From contig OX485803.1 of assembly GCA_950295325.1 (NCBI GenBank), forward strand, positions 31,250,001-31,314,000: DNA of 64,000 bases, written 5' to 3'. A program made the translations under genes and the position numbers. Shown here piece by piece: positions 51,275 through 62,712 of this stretch (positions are counted from its first letter, which is position 1; each line of letters begins with the position of its first letter). The notes under the pieces are model-generated. The model saw nothing but the letters and a program-made list of their open reading frames with translations, made no database searches and was not told the DNA's origin. The DNA comes from Polytrichum commune. Lineage: Eukaryota > Streptophyta > Polytrichopsida > Polytrichales > Polytrichaceae.

Positions 51275-52586
51275 CTCGGGGGGGGGGGGGGGGGCACTCG
51301 TATATTTTGCATACACCTGCGATAATGACCTATAAAAATGGGGGCTATTTACCTATGAGAAAGGATTATAAGGGATGCTAATTTTTGAAATAATGGTAAA
51401 TTGTTGTGATTATTTGCACCCTATTGGTAATTATAAATTCTTGGATGGTTGATTTTATGGTACCCTATATTACTTATATGTATTTTTTTCCCCTGATTGC
51501 CCCCATTCCTTAAAGTGTATGATACAATAGAATTCTTGTTAGAAGCACATGTACAGAGTAAGAGAAACAAACATTTACTAGGGTTTAGGGTTCAGGGTCA
51601 CACTGAAGTCCGGGCAAAGCAAAACACTAAACAATAACAACAAAAGATTGCAATTACATGTCATTAAGCAACACGAGCCAACGAATAAAAGTTGTGTTGG
51701 ATAACACAGTTAGAAACCTTGAGGTCTTAGGGAACATGCCAGCCACATGTGTCTCAAAGTCACATTTACAAGGTTTGCATAATCCCTACAATTGATGCCT
51801 TGATCTTCCAATCCTACACATTGGAGGAAAATCCCACGCCATGCAAGCAAAATCCACCTAAACTAGCTAGGCTACCATTTACACATGTGGGAGATATGAG
51901 GGTACTCGAACTAAAATGACTACTACAGATTTCAAGGTATACTAATGATCATTCAGCCCTTTTTCCAAATTATATCTCCACATGTGTGAGATAGTACAAA
52001 TTTAGCAGGTTTTATTTTTTATTTGAAATGAACTCACTCAATGAGTTTTCATCTACCTCATCTAAGGTATAGATTTTGCTAGTTGATTCATACAGTAGAG
52101 ACACAGTTGAGATAATAGCATCCACATCAACCCACACACAGCCACTCTCAACATACTTATATTTGTTGAGACCCGGCTGTTTTTTGAACCAATGGAGGTA
52201 AGCCATAGCAGTTGGGAAGAGCGTTTCTCTATTTCCGTTTTGGACTGCACGTTTCATCAAGTCAATGGGTTGCCAACAATTGCCCCACTTAGTACAAACC
52301 TTCACCCTTATCTTTTGAACCCTTCCTATATAGAACATGCCATATTTTGATGGCAAAGTATTTAATTTTTGAAACTATCGCTTTTTCTCCATGCTATTTT
52401 ATATGTACCACTTAGGTAATTTAATCATGTTTTGTCAAATGCTATATTACTTATAATCATGTTTCACAATCCCAAAGCACCCTATACTACATCTAATAAT
52501 TTACAAATTTTATGCCAAATTTTTATACAAGACCCTATATTTTATCGCACGTAGTTCCTACGTTTTTCGCCAGTGCCCCCCCCGAG
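51275..52586. mobile_element. Inner hAT-like element nested in the outer one, 1312 bp
   Basis: The left end is CTCGG with a long G run followed by CACT; the right end is AGTGCCCCCCCCGAG. The flanks are identical 8-mers, CGATTAAA, at 51267-51274 and 52587-52594. It lies 47 bp inside the left end of the outer element, so it inserted later. It holds an unexplained minus-strand frame (52012-52356). Confidence 0.92.
52012..52356 (-). CDS. Unrecognised reading frame carried in the inner hAT-like element
   Basis: The 114-codon open frame reads like real protein (IRVKVCTKWGNCWQPIDLMK, then TAMAYLHWFKKQPGLNKYKY and CVWVDVDAIISTVSLLYEST). It does not resemble a hAT transposase. It may be a captured piece of a host or other transposon gene. 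It lacks obvious further exons, and I cannot name its family. Confidence 0.4.
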   Translation of the reverse strand: MPSKYGMFYIGRVQKIRVKVCTKWGNCWQPIDLMKRAVQNGNRETLFPTAMAYLHWFKKQPGLNKYKYVESGCVWVDVDAIISTVSLLYESTSKIYTLDEVDENSLSEFISNKK

Positions 52587-53189
52587 CGATTAAATAAATA
52601 AATAAAATATTCATTATGGATAAATTTTGCCAAAAACGTACATAAAATATAAGGCGTTTCAAAATAATAAAACATGTTTACATGTAAAATACCATCACAT
52701 ATAATGACCTCTTTTATCTAGTCAGTATATATAAAATAACATGGAAACAATTCCTAGGGTTGGCGGGTCTAAGGTAGGGTCTGTGCTAGTGGATGAAAAG
52801 AGGTATTTTTTTGTTGAAAAAGCTTGGATGGATGACTTCGTAGGCTGATTGGCTTAAACGTCACTCAACCAACGTATCCAATGTGAAGTTAATGTTCTCT
52901 ACCTACGTGCCGGGAGGGAAAATTTCAGCGCGTTGTTTGAATTGCAATCTTCTTTCCAATTTTCTTTTGCAGTATAAGTAATATTCGGTATTTTTAAATG
53001 ATTCCCCCAAAAATTTATAATTATTGATAGGGTGTATTAAATTACAACATTTACCTTTATTTCAAAAAAAATCATACCTCATAATCTTTTCTACAAGGTA
53101 AATAGCCTCCAAATAAATAAGTCATGAGCGCACATGTATGCATTAATATAAGAGGGAGTGACCTCCCCGAGCTTTTTTAGAGAGAGCAT

Positions 53190-54420
53190 GTTGGATTCTC
53201 TTTGGAAAGAAAGGGTTAAATATGCAATGGTCAATTAAATAGGCCATTGCTAGTCAAATATATAATGCAATTATGTGTTGTGTTGACTATGCATAATTAG
53301 TTACCATATGCAATTGCCAGTTGCCATATACATTATGATAACCAAATCCAACCCCTTCACTTGGCCATGTATTGCTATGGCAACACTCTGAGAAGGCCCT
53401 CAATTAGGTGCATCATAGCATTTGGGGTGTACTATGCAATTGTCAATTAGTTAAATGTGCATTTGTGAGTTGAATAGACAATAGTTAGTTAAGTGTCCAA
53501 TGCAATCATGTTTTGTGTTGAATATACATCAACTATCATATCCAAGTTGATTACTGCTTCACTTGGCCATGTAGGCTATTTGAGCTCGCAATATGTATAT
53601 ATCTTTTCATGACCAACCATTGCATTGTTGCGCTCATTAAATGCTCACGTAGATTCTACTCTAAACATTCCAATGCTAACACTTCGAGAAGGCCCTCAAT
53701 TCCATGGATTAAGGTCAATAGCTTCATCATAGCATTTGGGGTGTGTTATGCAATGACTAGTTAGTTAAATATACAATGTAGTTATGCGATGTGTGGAATA
53801 AATTTTCATAAGCAATAGCTAGTTACCATATGCAATTGCGAGTTCCCATATCCAAGATGATTACAATCCAACACCTTGATTTAGCCATGCATTGCAACAT
53901 TGCTAACACTTTGAAAAAGTCTTCAATTAAGTGGACCAAGGTCAATAGCTTCATCATATCATTTGAAATGTACTATGCAATGGTCAACTAGTTAAATATG
54001 CATTCATGAGTTGAATAGGCAATTGTTTTTTTAGTAAATCAATGCAAGCATGCTTTGTGGTGAATATGCAACAACAATTATCATAGGCAACAATTAGTTA
54101 TGCAATAGCCAAGTGCCATATATGAGATCATTGTTTAATCCAACCCCTTCACTTGGCCATGTAGGCTACTGAAGCACCATGCATATCTTGTTCATTATTG
54201 ATCATTGCATTATCGCTCTCATTAAAGCTCATGTAGGTTCTCCTCCAACTATTGCAATGCCAACATTCCAAGAAGACCCTCAATTAGTTATTTCATGGTT
54301 GAAGACTTCATCATTCCCATTGAGTTGTATTATGCAAAGGTCAATTTGTTAAAGATGCATTGGTCAATTGAATAGACAAAGCTTAATCAAATACACAATG
54401 AGAGTGTGTCTATAACAAAC
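53190..54420. repeat. Diverged satellite-like array, basic period about 265 bp, higher-order about 530 bp
   Basis: Phrases return in a fixed order: tgcaatggtcaattaaatag (53226), a relative at 53438, another near 53750, one near 53970 and one near 54332. The phrase cttggccatgta occurs near 53362, 53560 and 54152, with a decayed form near 53882. Copies alternate between two types, giving a unit of about 530 bp. The array begins right next to the outer hAT-like element. Confidence 0.7.
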
Positions 54421-56990
54421 TCAAAATACAAGGAATCTTGGGTTTGACCCCTTAAATAAGGGAGTTCTAGCTTGAACCACAAATTTATTATAAATTTTGA
54501 AGTAAGTAATTTATTTAGAGTTGATTTAAGACCACATCTATAAGCCTAGATTAAGAATCATTATCCGTGTGTTGAATAAATGAACACAAATGCACCCCAA
54601 TGAAATATTGACCTCGATAGCAAATCACCACGACGAGCACCATGGCAACACCTCCATGGGCGTTGTTGTCGTCCCAGCCCTAGTCCGCCAAGGATATGTG
54701 TGTGATAGTTATTGTTGTTAGGTCAGTGACCAAGGCCATATGTGTGGTTGCAATATCAAGGTACTTCGTACTTAAATCCGTATGCTCCCGTAGTTGTATT
54801 CCCTCCGAGCCTCCAATCCCAAACCTATCAACTGCTTCAAAGAATTGTAATGAATGTTATTTATTCTAAATGAATCAAGTTTGGGGACGTCCACCCATTG
54901 CGCCCAACATTCTCGAAATTATCAAGAGGGTCACATCTTACATTTTGTGGAATGACCATAGTGTAGCGTCCATGGCCATGAATGCTATAGCAATGCATTT
55001 GATGCATTTCGAAGTGTCATTTTATTGCCAATCCATGGATGTGCTAAGTGTGCCATGGACATTGCCAATATTCATCTGAGAGTGGAGGGTGTCACCATGG
55101 ACGTGCCATTTATGGCCTACAACGCGATGGAATTACCTTGGACGCAATGGGTATCACCCTTGCAATAGCAATATGAAGTATATTGAACCTAGCCATTCAT
55201 TTTGTATTCCATATTGTTCATCCCGACACTTAGCACTATGCATCCTGGCACCTGACGTTATTTAATGAAAGTTTCAACACTTGGCACTATTCACTAACAA
55301 GCATGTGGCATGCACTTATCACAAGCATGCACTAAATATTCTTGAAATCTATGGTAAATGAGCATAGAATTTACTGTAGGCATGGATTTAGTGTCACTTA
55401 GAAAGAATTCCACCTCTAGGTAACTTTTGCTTTTCAACTGGTTTTTGTGTGACTTGAATTGCACCGTTTGTGGTATTTAGTATTACATGCGAAATAGCAT
55501 CACTTATTGTATTTTGAAGTGTATGCTAGGTTACATTGATGATTAACAACTTCAACATGAGTGTCATGAGGTCTCATGACACTTGGCGTTCGAGTGCGCT
55601 TACTAATATCTTAGCATAAGCATGTTCAATGTGATATGAGGTGGATGTCTATGTTCCACAATGGTCTACGAGTTGAGTAAAGTGTACACAAATGACACTT
55701 GTCATGAGTATGCTCAAGAATATCTTCCCCTTGCATGCTAAAATGCAAATCCATGGCGCTGGACATTAGTAAGCTCAAAAATATCTTCCCCTTACATACT
55801 AAAACACAAGACAATCATCTAATGTCTCCCAGTACACTACTCTAAATGTCATAAAGAAGATATTTTTTTCACCTAAAGAAGTTACTCATGTTGACTAATG
55901 AAGTTACATCAACAATTAGTGGGCATGACACTTTGAGACGTCTAGGCATCTAGTTTAAGCCCCTCGCAAATAGTTGTAACACTAAATACCATAAATGGTG
56001 TAGTACACCCTCACTAATTGGGATACTTAGTGTAGTTCGACACTACTTGGAGCGGCAACCTACACACTAAGCTTACATGACAACTATAAGTTCCCCAACA
56101 AGGATTAAATTGGAATTTATGATTGGTCTATAATATAGAATATAGTTCTAATTCAACCTATCACAAAAAGGAATTGAATATTGGATCATAAGTGATTGAA
56201 CATAGTTTTTGGAGCTCAAAAGAATAGCTAACTTATTATCAAAGTGAAGATTCTTGTGCTCATAAAATGGTCATATAGGCCCCCCAATTGTGTTCACTAT
56301 TGAGCCTAGAATAATTATCATATTTGGTCACATAGTCCAATCGCTTTTGAATACATATCTTTTTGGTATCTGTTCTTGGAGGCGCACATAACCACATAAC
56401 ACTCAAATATAGGTGTCCTAATAAGAGAAGTAACCCAATAGGGGTTGTCTAGATTAATTGGAGAAAAGCTCAAAGGGCATGTGAAATTTAACCAGGATTA
56501 TTGCCAGATGTACACCCACTCATATTACACTAATCTTCGTGTTGCCAAATTCAAAACTCTCAAGTGAAAATTTGCCAAGATGTCCTTATTCTGATGTAAT
56601 ACAAAAACGTTGCTGAGAATCTTTTTGAAGGTCAAATCAGGTATACTTTATCTCAAGACCAGTTCAAATTGAAACATTGTTAGACGAACCTTAGGAAAGA
56701 AGTTGCCACTGCAAAGAAAACTACTATACAGGTGGCTACCAGAAAAACACGGCAAGGATTGCATACCCACTATCTCCAAAAGTTGTCATTGTCAAGAGAA
56801 ACTGTTGACAAATTCAATGGCATGCAAAAATACATGACCATGATTACTTCCTGGAGTCTAGGAGTCACACTCGATTCATTGATTGAGCAACAAGCACACA
56901 CACAATTGTTAGTAAGTTCCAACACATGTGAGATTTGATTACAAATTACAAAGACCAAAAGCTCTTGTGTTCTACACACAGCTGGTAGCA
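54420..56990. other. Intergenic with dispersed repeats, no recognised gene
   Basis: A segment at about 55700-56010 (aatatcttccccttgcat, ggcatgacactttgagac, ctaggcatctagtttaagcc) returns in diverged form at about 61890-62310. Another at about 56205-56400 (tcaaagtgaagattcttgtg) belongs to the family seen near 17160 and 19675. Small frames here are not convincing. Confidence 0.5.
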
Positions 56991-56995
56991 AAAAG

Positions 56996-59900
56996 TCATG
57001 CCATTGTTCCATTACTGCTTGTCTGTACACCAGTCTCCCCAGTTTCTGGAGTCTCCAAATATGAAGCATTTGCACCATCATACATGAACCTGCACAACAC
57101 AATAAACTTAAAGAGGTTAGAGACTTGTGCTTTATTCACAGCTTTTACAAGGGCATAAAACTTACAGGAAAAGACAGAGTACCTCATACAGAACAGGAAC
57201 AAGATATTTATACTGTCATACAATTATGGGCCTTAACCCCTAAGGCTGAAACTAAATCTTCCCAAAATCGCCAAAAACCAGTTCAATCCAATTTCAGCAG
57301 CTTATTCAAGAAAATTGACACCTTTTCTGGTAGATCTCCAGTTCAAATGACATCTTTGTAAAGATAGAATGTTCACACAAATTTTCAGCCATCCATGTGT
57401 CCAAATCGGAAGATTATGACGTAAACGTGTTCGCTGGTATAGTCAGGCAACGATGACTGCCAGGACAAAAACGTCTGCCTTGGCCTTTTAGGGGTTAAGC
57501 AAAATAGACCTGGAAAAGAGTTGATATTTGTGATACTTACCATTGTCCAGATTCGGCATTGCAGAAAAGCCCAGTATTCTTATCAAAATAGTAGCCATCA
57601 GTGGCACTGTAGTAGTACCTATAGCAAACCAACAAGTAACTATGTTAAAAATACAATATAGTCCATTATAATTTCCAACGAAAGGTTGCATGTGAAGTTT
57701 AGCTTTTTCCAAATCACATTTCTCCAGAAGCCAATGCAGAGGGTATTTCTTCTAACCCCAGTGCTACCATAAGGACAAGTTACACAAACTAACATGTTGG
57801 ACAATCCTAGAATTTCAAGAGTGATAATGGAATCTTCATACCCTGATGATTCATCATATACATAGCCTGGGAGTTCAGCCAAGCCTCCATTTTGCGCCCC
57901 TGCATTATCTTCCTTGACCGTCTCTCCTAATCTACTGGTTGCAGGCAAATCCTCATCATCATCGCCAAATATATCAAAAGAATCGCTTGCAACCACAGCA
58001 GGTTGTACCTGAATAAAATGGTGCTTGTTTAGTTAAGGAGAGCATATAATCATCAATTTCGAATATCTGGTAATGACAACAAGATGACACAGTATAATTA
58101 CTTGGAGCAAACTAGAAAGCCTGTGTTTCAAGTAAAATAACTCCTGTATGAGGCTTTTTTCTCAAGTAACACTCCAACTGGAAATGAAGGAGAGCCACAT
58201 CATCAAAGAGGCATGCCATCAGATAAAAGGACTAGAATCCAACACTTCCGCATTGAAACTTGGTAATTACAACATCCTCTTGCCACAAATTTGTGAGGCC
58301 TTGATCTAACAGTACCTGAGGTGTTGGCTGCACCCTTCCACCAACATTATTGCCAAATCCATGACTGCCACTAGTTTCACCTCTTCTTGCTCTAGCAAGA
58401 GCCTCATATCCCTCTTCAAGAACAAAAACTCATTTCAGTAACAAGTGCCCATCTCAATAACAGCAACCAACGAATTGAGGTACATTTTTAGTGATATTAA
58501 CTGGTTTGACTAGGGTTGGGTGCAATATTACCAGCCTCTCGTTGCAATGTCTCCTTTGGTTCATGATAGATATCTGCAAACATATATATCACAGTCAATA
58601 CCACTGTCTCCAGTCATGTAATAAACCTCCGATAAGGAAGATTTCAGTAGTAAACACCAACAGCCAAATTTGAATTTGTAGACCACATTGGATCACAGGA
58701 ATCCATCTTCACAGGACTTTATGGTAATCAGTACATGCCCTCTGAGCACAGAGGTGACCCAGGATAACTATTTAATCACTTGATAATGAAGTGGAAGATT
58801 ATAATTTACTACCAACTTTGGACCTTGATGCTAAGTGTGTGATCTTTTATCATAAATGTGACATCATGATCTTCACATTAGCAAATATAGATCAACCAGA
58901 AGATTTATTTTTTGAGCAACGATACTTACTGTAGTCACCATTATCCATCAGCTTCATGGCATCTTCTGTGAGACGATCAAAGATCAACTTTGTGTCTGCT
59001 GACATTGGCTCACTCCATTTCTTGTCCTTCTTAACTCCTTTCAGTCTCCTGAACGCTTGCAATATCTGCCCCATAGAGCAAGCAGACTTGATACAAGATA
59101 TTCAAACTAGTTGCAGTTCTTGGCAATTGGAAAAGTCTTGCTTTCATATTGCTTTGTTCAAACAAGAATGCAGCTTCTGTTTAAATTGAGTTTCATGAAG
59201 CAAGTCTCACCGTTTCTTCAGGTAGAAGAGCAGCTGCTATTCGCTTCTGAATAACCCATATCTCTTCCTTTGTAAGCTCAGTGTCCTCCCCCTGATCCTT
59301 TGTTTTCTCCATGGCCTTCAGCTTTTTCAGCTGCAGACTCTCATCAACTTTTGCAGTCTCAAACCATGCATCCTGTTGAAAAAACAGGCTGCAATGGGTC
59401 AGTGAACCATAAGAAATCGAAAATCCAGCTATGCAGCAATAGATAAGCTACAAAACTCTCAAGGAAATGCCAGGGAGGGGATGTCCAATGCATCAAGTTA
59501 GAAAGTAAAAAAAGTAGGTCATCTATGGTGGTCATATGTTGAGGTTTCGCACATTGGAATGTGTATGTAGTGGGACACACTACGTAGGGAAAACAAAACA
59601 AAACATTGACACAACCCTACCTTATCATCATCATTAAGTCGGTATTCCACATAATTTCCTTCTCCATCAAAGTAGCCTTCTTCTCTTTCTTGTTTCAGAT
59701 TGAAGGGTTCAATGGTGATCCCATCCTCCGTGAAGTTCCCATCCCCCTGCACACATAAGTTATAGAGACGTAAAACACGTGTGAAATAGGAGTGAAACAG
59801 TATAAACATTGTTCAACAAGAACATGCCAACATTGCCATTCGAACTAGACCAAGATGTGTTTAGTTCCACAAAGTCGGCACTCCAAACGAGGTAAGCATT

Positions 59901-61199
59901 TAGAAGGGCAAAGAGATGAACAAATCAAAGTGGAGAGGACACAATTAACAAACCTCTTCTTCAGCTGCCCCAACATCAGGTATTAATGAAATATCATCAG
60001 ACTTGAGGATCTGTTGGTCGCCCACAGTACGCTTCATAGTCCGTTCCTTGGCAGCAACTCGTGGATCCGTTGATAAAATAGGACCTCCATCTTCCTCCCC
60101 AAATATAGGTTCTGTATCTATTCTCCTAGCCGATTCCTTCTTTCCTTTTGGAAACCGAACCTTCTTTGCTCTATTATGTCCATACAAAAAAGATGCGCCC
60201 ATCATGATCATATTCGCTGCCTTACTAACAACATTTATATACTGAACTAGAAACTCGTTCTAATGTAAGACCAGCCAAGTTCTCAAAACCCTCTCCAATG
60301 CATTTGTATTCTACACACCAAAAAAGGGACATCAGAAAATAGCCACGCTTTATGTGCATCCTCAGGAAAAACTTCTTGTAGAATCTACACAGTTGATACC
60401 CATGGTATAGAGTAACCCTAAGGTTCAGGGTTTTAGAGATTCTGTCCCAAGACTTTCTAAGTAAACCCCCAGAAACAGTCATAAGAATGCCCCCACCCTT
60501 GTAACGATGCAGGGAGCCATATTAAGGGTGAGAAGCATGGTCCCTCATGTCGAAATGTGTAGTGCATGTTTTGTATTGAATTTTCTCTTGTGACGGGGGT
60601 GTAGAATGTATAATGAGATGATAGAAGACGCCATCCTATCTAGACCGAGAAATCCTAAGCACTAACTTCTCATTTCTCTTTTTCTTCACTCTGCTCCCTC
60701 AGTCTACATTGACTACATGCATACTTAAGACAACCTGACCTTGCTGTGCACGAGAATTTTCAAAACCTACGTGCATACTACAATACTATCTTTAATGCCG
60801 ACCTACATGCACGTCCTTTTCACGATTGATAGGCAGAAAATTTCAAGAAAATGTCTTGAGACTTCCTCTAGTTTTGATGCAAGAAACTTCTAAGAAATTA
60901 CATTCGTTCCATGAACTCATAAAATCAGGGAGAAAGAATTTCCTGAAATTGAAATCTTTCAATAGACCAAAGAACCTTGTGACTTGGGAATCGAGCAACC
61001 AATCCTCGAGACTTGCAGGAACCAAGACAAAAAAATTGCAAGTAAGAACAACAACTTGCTGACTTCAATTCGTCAATAATCAATTGCTGGATCTTTTGAG
61101 AAGCTCAAAAACTGGAAATAGGACCCACCTCGCAGTGTCATTCGCATCCGGGTCATCAAAATTGTAATTACTCCCAGTCCGCCTCCTTATCTTGTCCAT
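56996..61199 (-). CDS. LIN1/CD2BP2-like U5 snRNP protein (ten exons, 396 aa)
   Basis: A homologue of CD2BP2 (U5-52K in human, Lin1 in yeast), a nuclear U5 snRNP assembly factor. Exons: 61199-61129, 60170-59954, 59746-59621, 59372-59211, 59065-58930, 58573-58532, 58413-58316, 58008-57842, 57618-57541 and 57089-56996. All introns are GT-AG with matching phases, giving 397 codons. Hallmarks in order: KKVRFPKGKK; DPRVAAKERTMKR; ITIEPFNLKQEREEGYFDGE with NYVEYRLNDDDKDAW; then LLPEET-ILQAFRRLKG. The C-terminus (GYVYDESSGYYYSATDGYYF, then NTGLFCNAESGQWFMYD) is an OCRE-like aromatic repeat, and the GPF-type GYF core of animal proteins is not seen. The start is the first ATG of the only open frame (MDKIRRRTG). 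Confidence 0.9.
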
Positions 61200-62712
61200 T
61201 GACCCCCAAACCTCCAGAAGGAAGTGGCAAAAAATTTATTGGAATTGTGTGAGTGAGCGAGTGAGTGAGCGAGTGAGTGAGTGACAGAAGGTTGATTCCT
61301 GTTGTCTTTGAGGGTGAGAAGCTTGTTTACAACAGTCTAGTTAGACTCCATACCTGAGCTTAGGCTACAAACTCATCTCCTGTAAGAGCAGAAGCAGAAG
61401 CGGAAGCAGAGCTTCATTTGTTAGGGTTTGGGGTTTACTCTGCCAGTGACAAGGGAGAGTGTTGATATTTTTAGATTGGATTTGGAAAGGGCGCTTGCAT
61501 GTGGGTCCCATAGACCCCCCAAAAAAATCAATTTCCACATAATTTTCTTATGGGCTTGTTTATAACCCATTTTGCTAACCTAACTTATTTTCTTGCATTT
61601 TTTCAAAAATGTTAAGAGATTTAAAATTAACAAACATCCTAGTGGTGCCACCTTAAGGACGACATACTTCAAGGATCCACTCAAATAATGTCACATGGTC
61701 ACTTTAAGCTCTACACCCGCTTTTTGTAGGTTGCAAAACATGCAACCTAGTAAGAATTTAGGGTTTAAACAAAAGTTATCAACCTAGAAGTTACCTAGCT
61801 TTTTGAACTTTGCAATTTGGTATCAATATGCACCGAGGTTTGCCTAAGCTATGTGGTCCACATAAAAATGACACTAGACATCAATATGCTCAAGAATATC
61901 TTCCTCTTGCATATTAAAATGTAACACACATGACGTTTTCAATTAACGTTACACAACGTACAACTCTTGTTCCATTGGTCTCAAATTCCAAACTGCGCTC
62001 CCAACATCCGACTATTATATTCTAAAGGCCCACATTGCTGAGTAATGGTATGTAGAATGTCATAATAAATAGTATCTTCTCCTTTTCATATTAAAACATA
62101 AAAACTGTCTCATCAAGTATCCCAATGTGCTACCCTAAAAATATTAACGTAAACAATCCTTCACTTAATAAAGTTATTTATGTTGACAAATAGTATCATA
62201 TTGGCAATTAGGGGATGTGACACCTTGAGACCTCTAGGCATCTAGTTTAAGCCCTTAGCAAATATGGACATTAAATGGTATAAACGGTGTGCTAGTGTAG
62301 TCTCCAAGTAACTTAGGTATTATGCTAAATACAATATTTCCACATCATCACTCTTGTTCCTTTTGCACCTTCTCCAAGGAAGCTCTCTCTCCTTGTGATT
62401 GAATAGTTGTCTGTTCTCCAAAACCCACACAAGAGTGGGGGAGACGGAGATGGAGGTGGAGGTGGAGGTGGAGGACAGACACTAAACCCTAGCACAACCT
62501 GCACTCCGTCGACGCGTTCCGAGCTGCCACGAGCCAGGGATGATCTCGCAGTTGTTTGCTGCAACAGATTTATACCTCACAGGAACGTTTTTTCATTTTT
62601 TTTTTGGTGCTGAACGTTGTTGTTTTAAAGCTATGAGGCGGGAGCGTGGCGAGCGGTAGAAGGTAAGCAGGCAGGGGGAAGGCACCGCCCAGGGTTTAAC
62701 AAACTTAGAAAG
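61200..62712. promoter_or_regulatory. Shared upstream region between LIN1-like and SYF1 genes
   Basis: About 1.5 kb separates the two divergent starts, so both promoters must lie here. It holds a GAGT/GAGC run near 61252-61285, a repeat copy at about 61890-62310 (related to 55700-56010) and a GGTGGA run near 62448-62475. No TATA box or shared motif can be assigned by eye. Confidence 0.5.

Larger units (their letters stand above)
51228..53171. mobile_element. Outer hAT-like element with exact 8-bp target duplication
   Basis: The perfect 15-bp terminal inverted repeat CTCGGGGAGGTCACT lies at 51228, with its reverse complement ending at 53171. The flanks are identical 8-mers, CTTTTTTA, at 51220-51227 and 53172-53179. 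Without the nested insertion (1312 bp plus an 8-bp duplication) the element is about 624 bp and non-coding. It shares the CTCGGGG start with the elements at 26100 and 51275. Confidence 0.92.
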
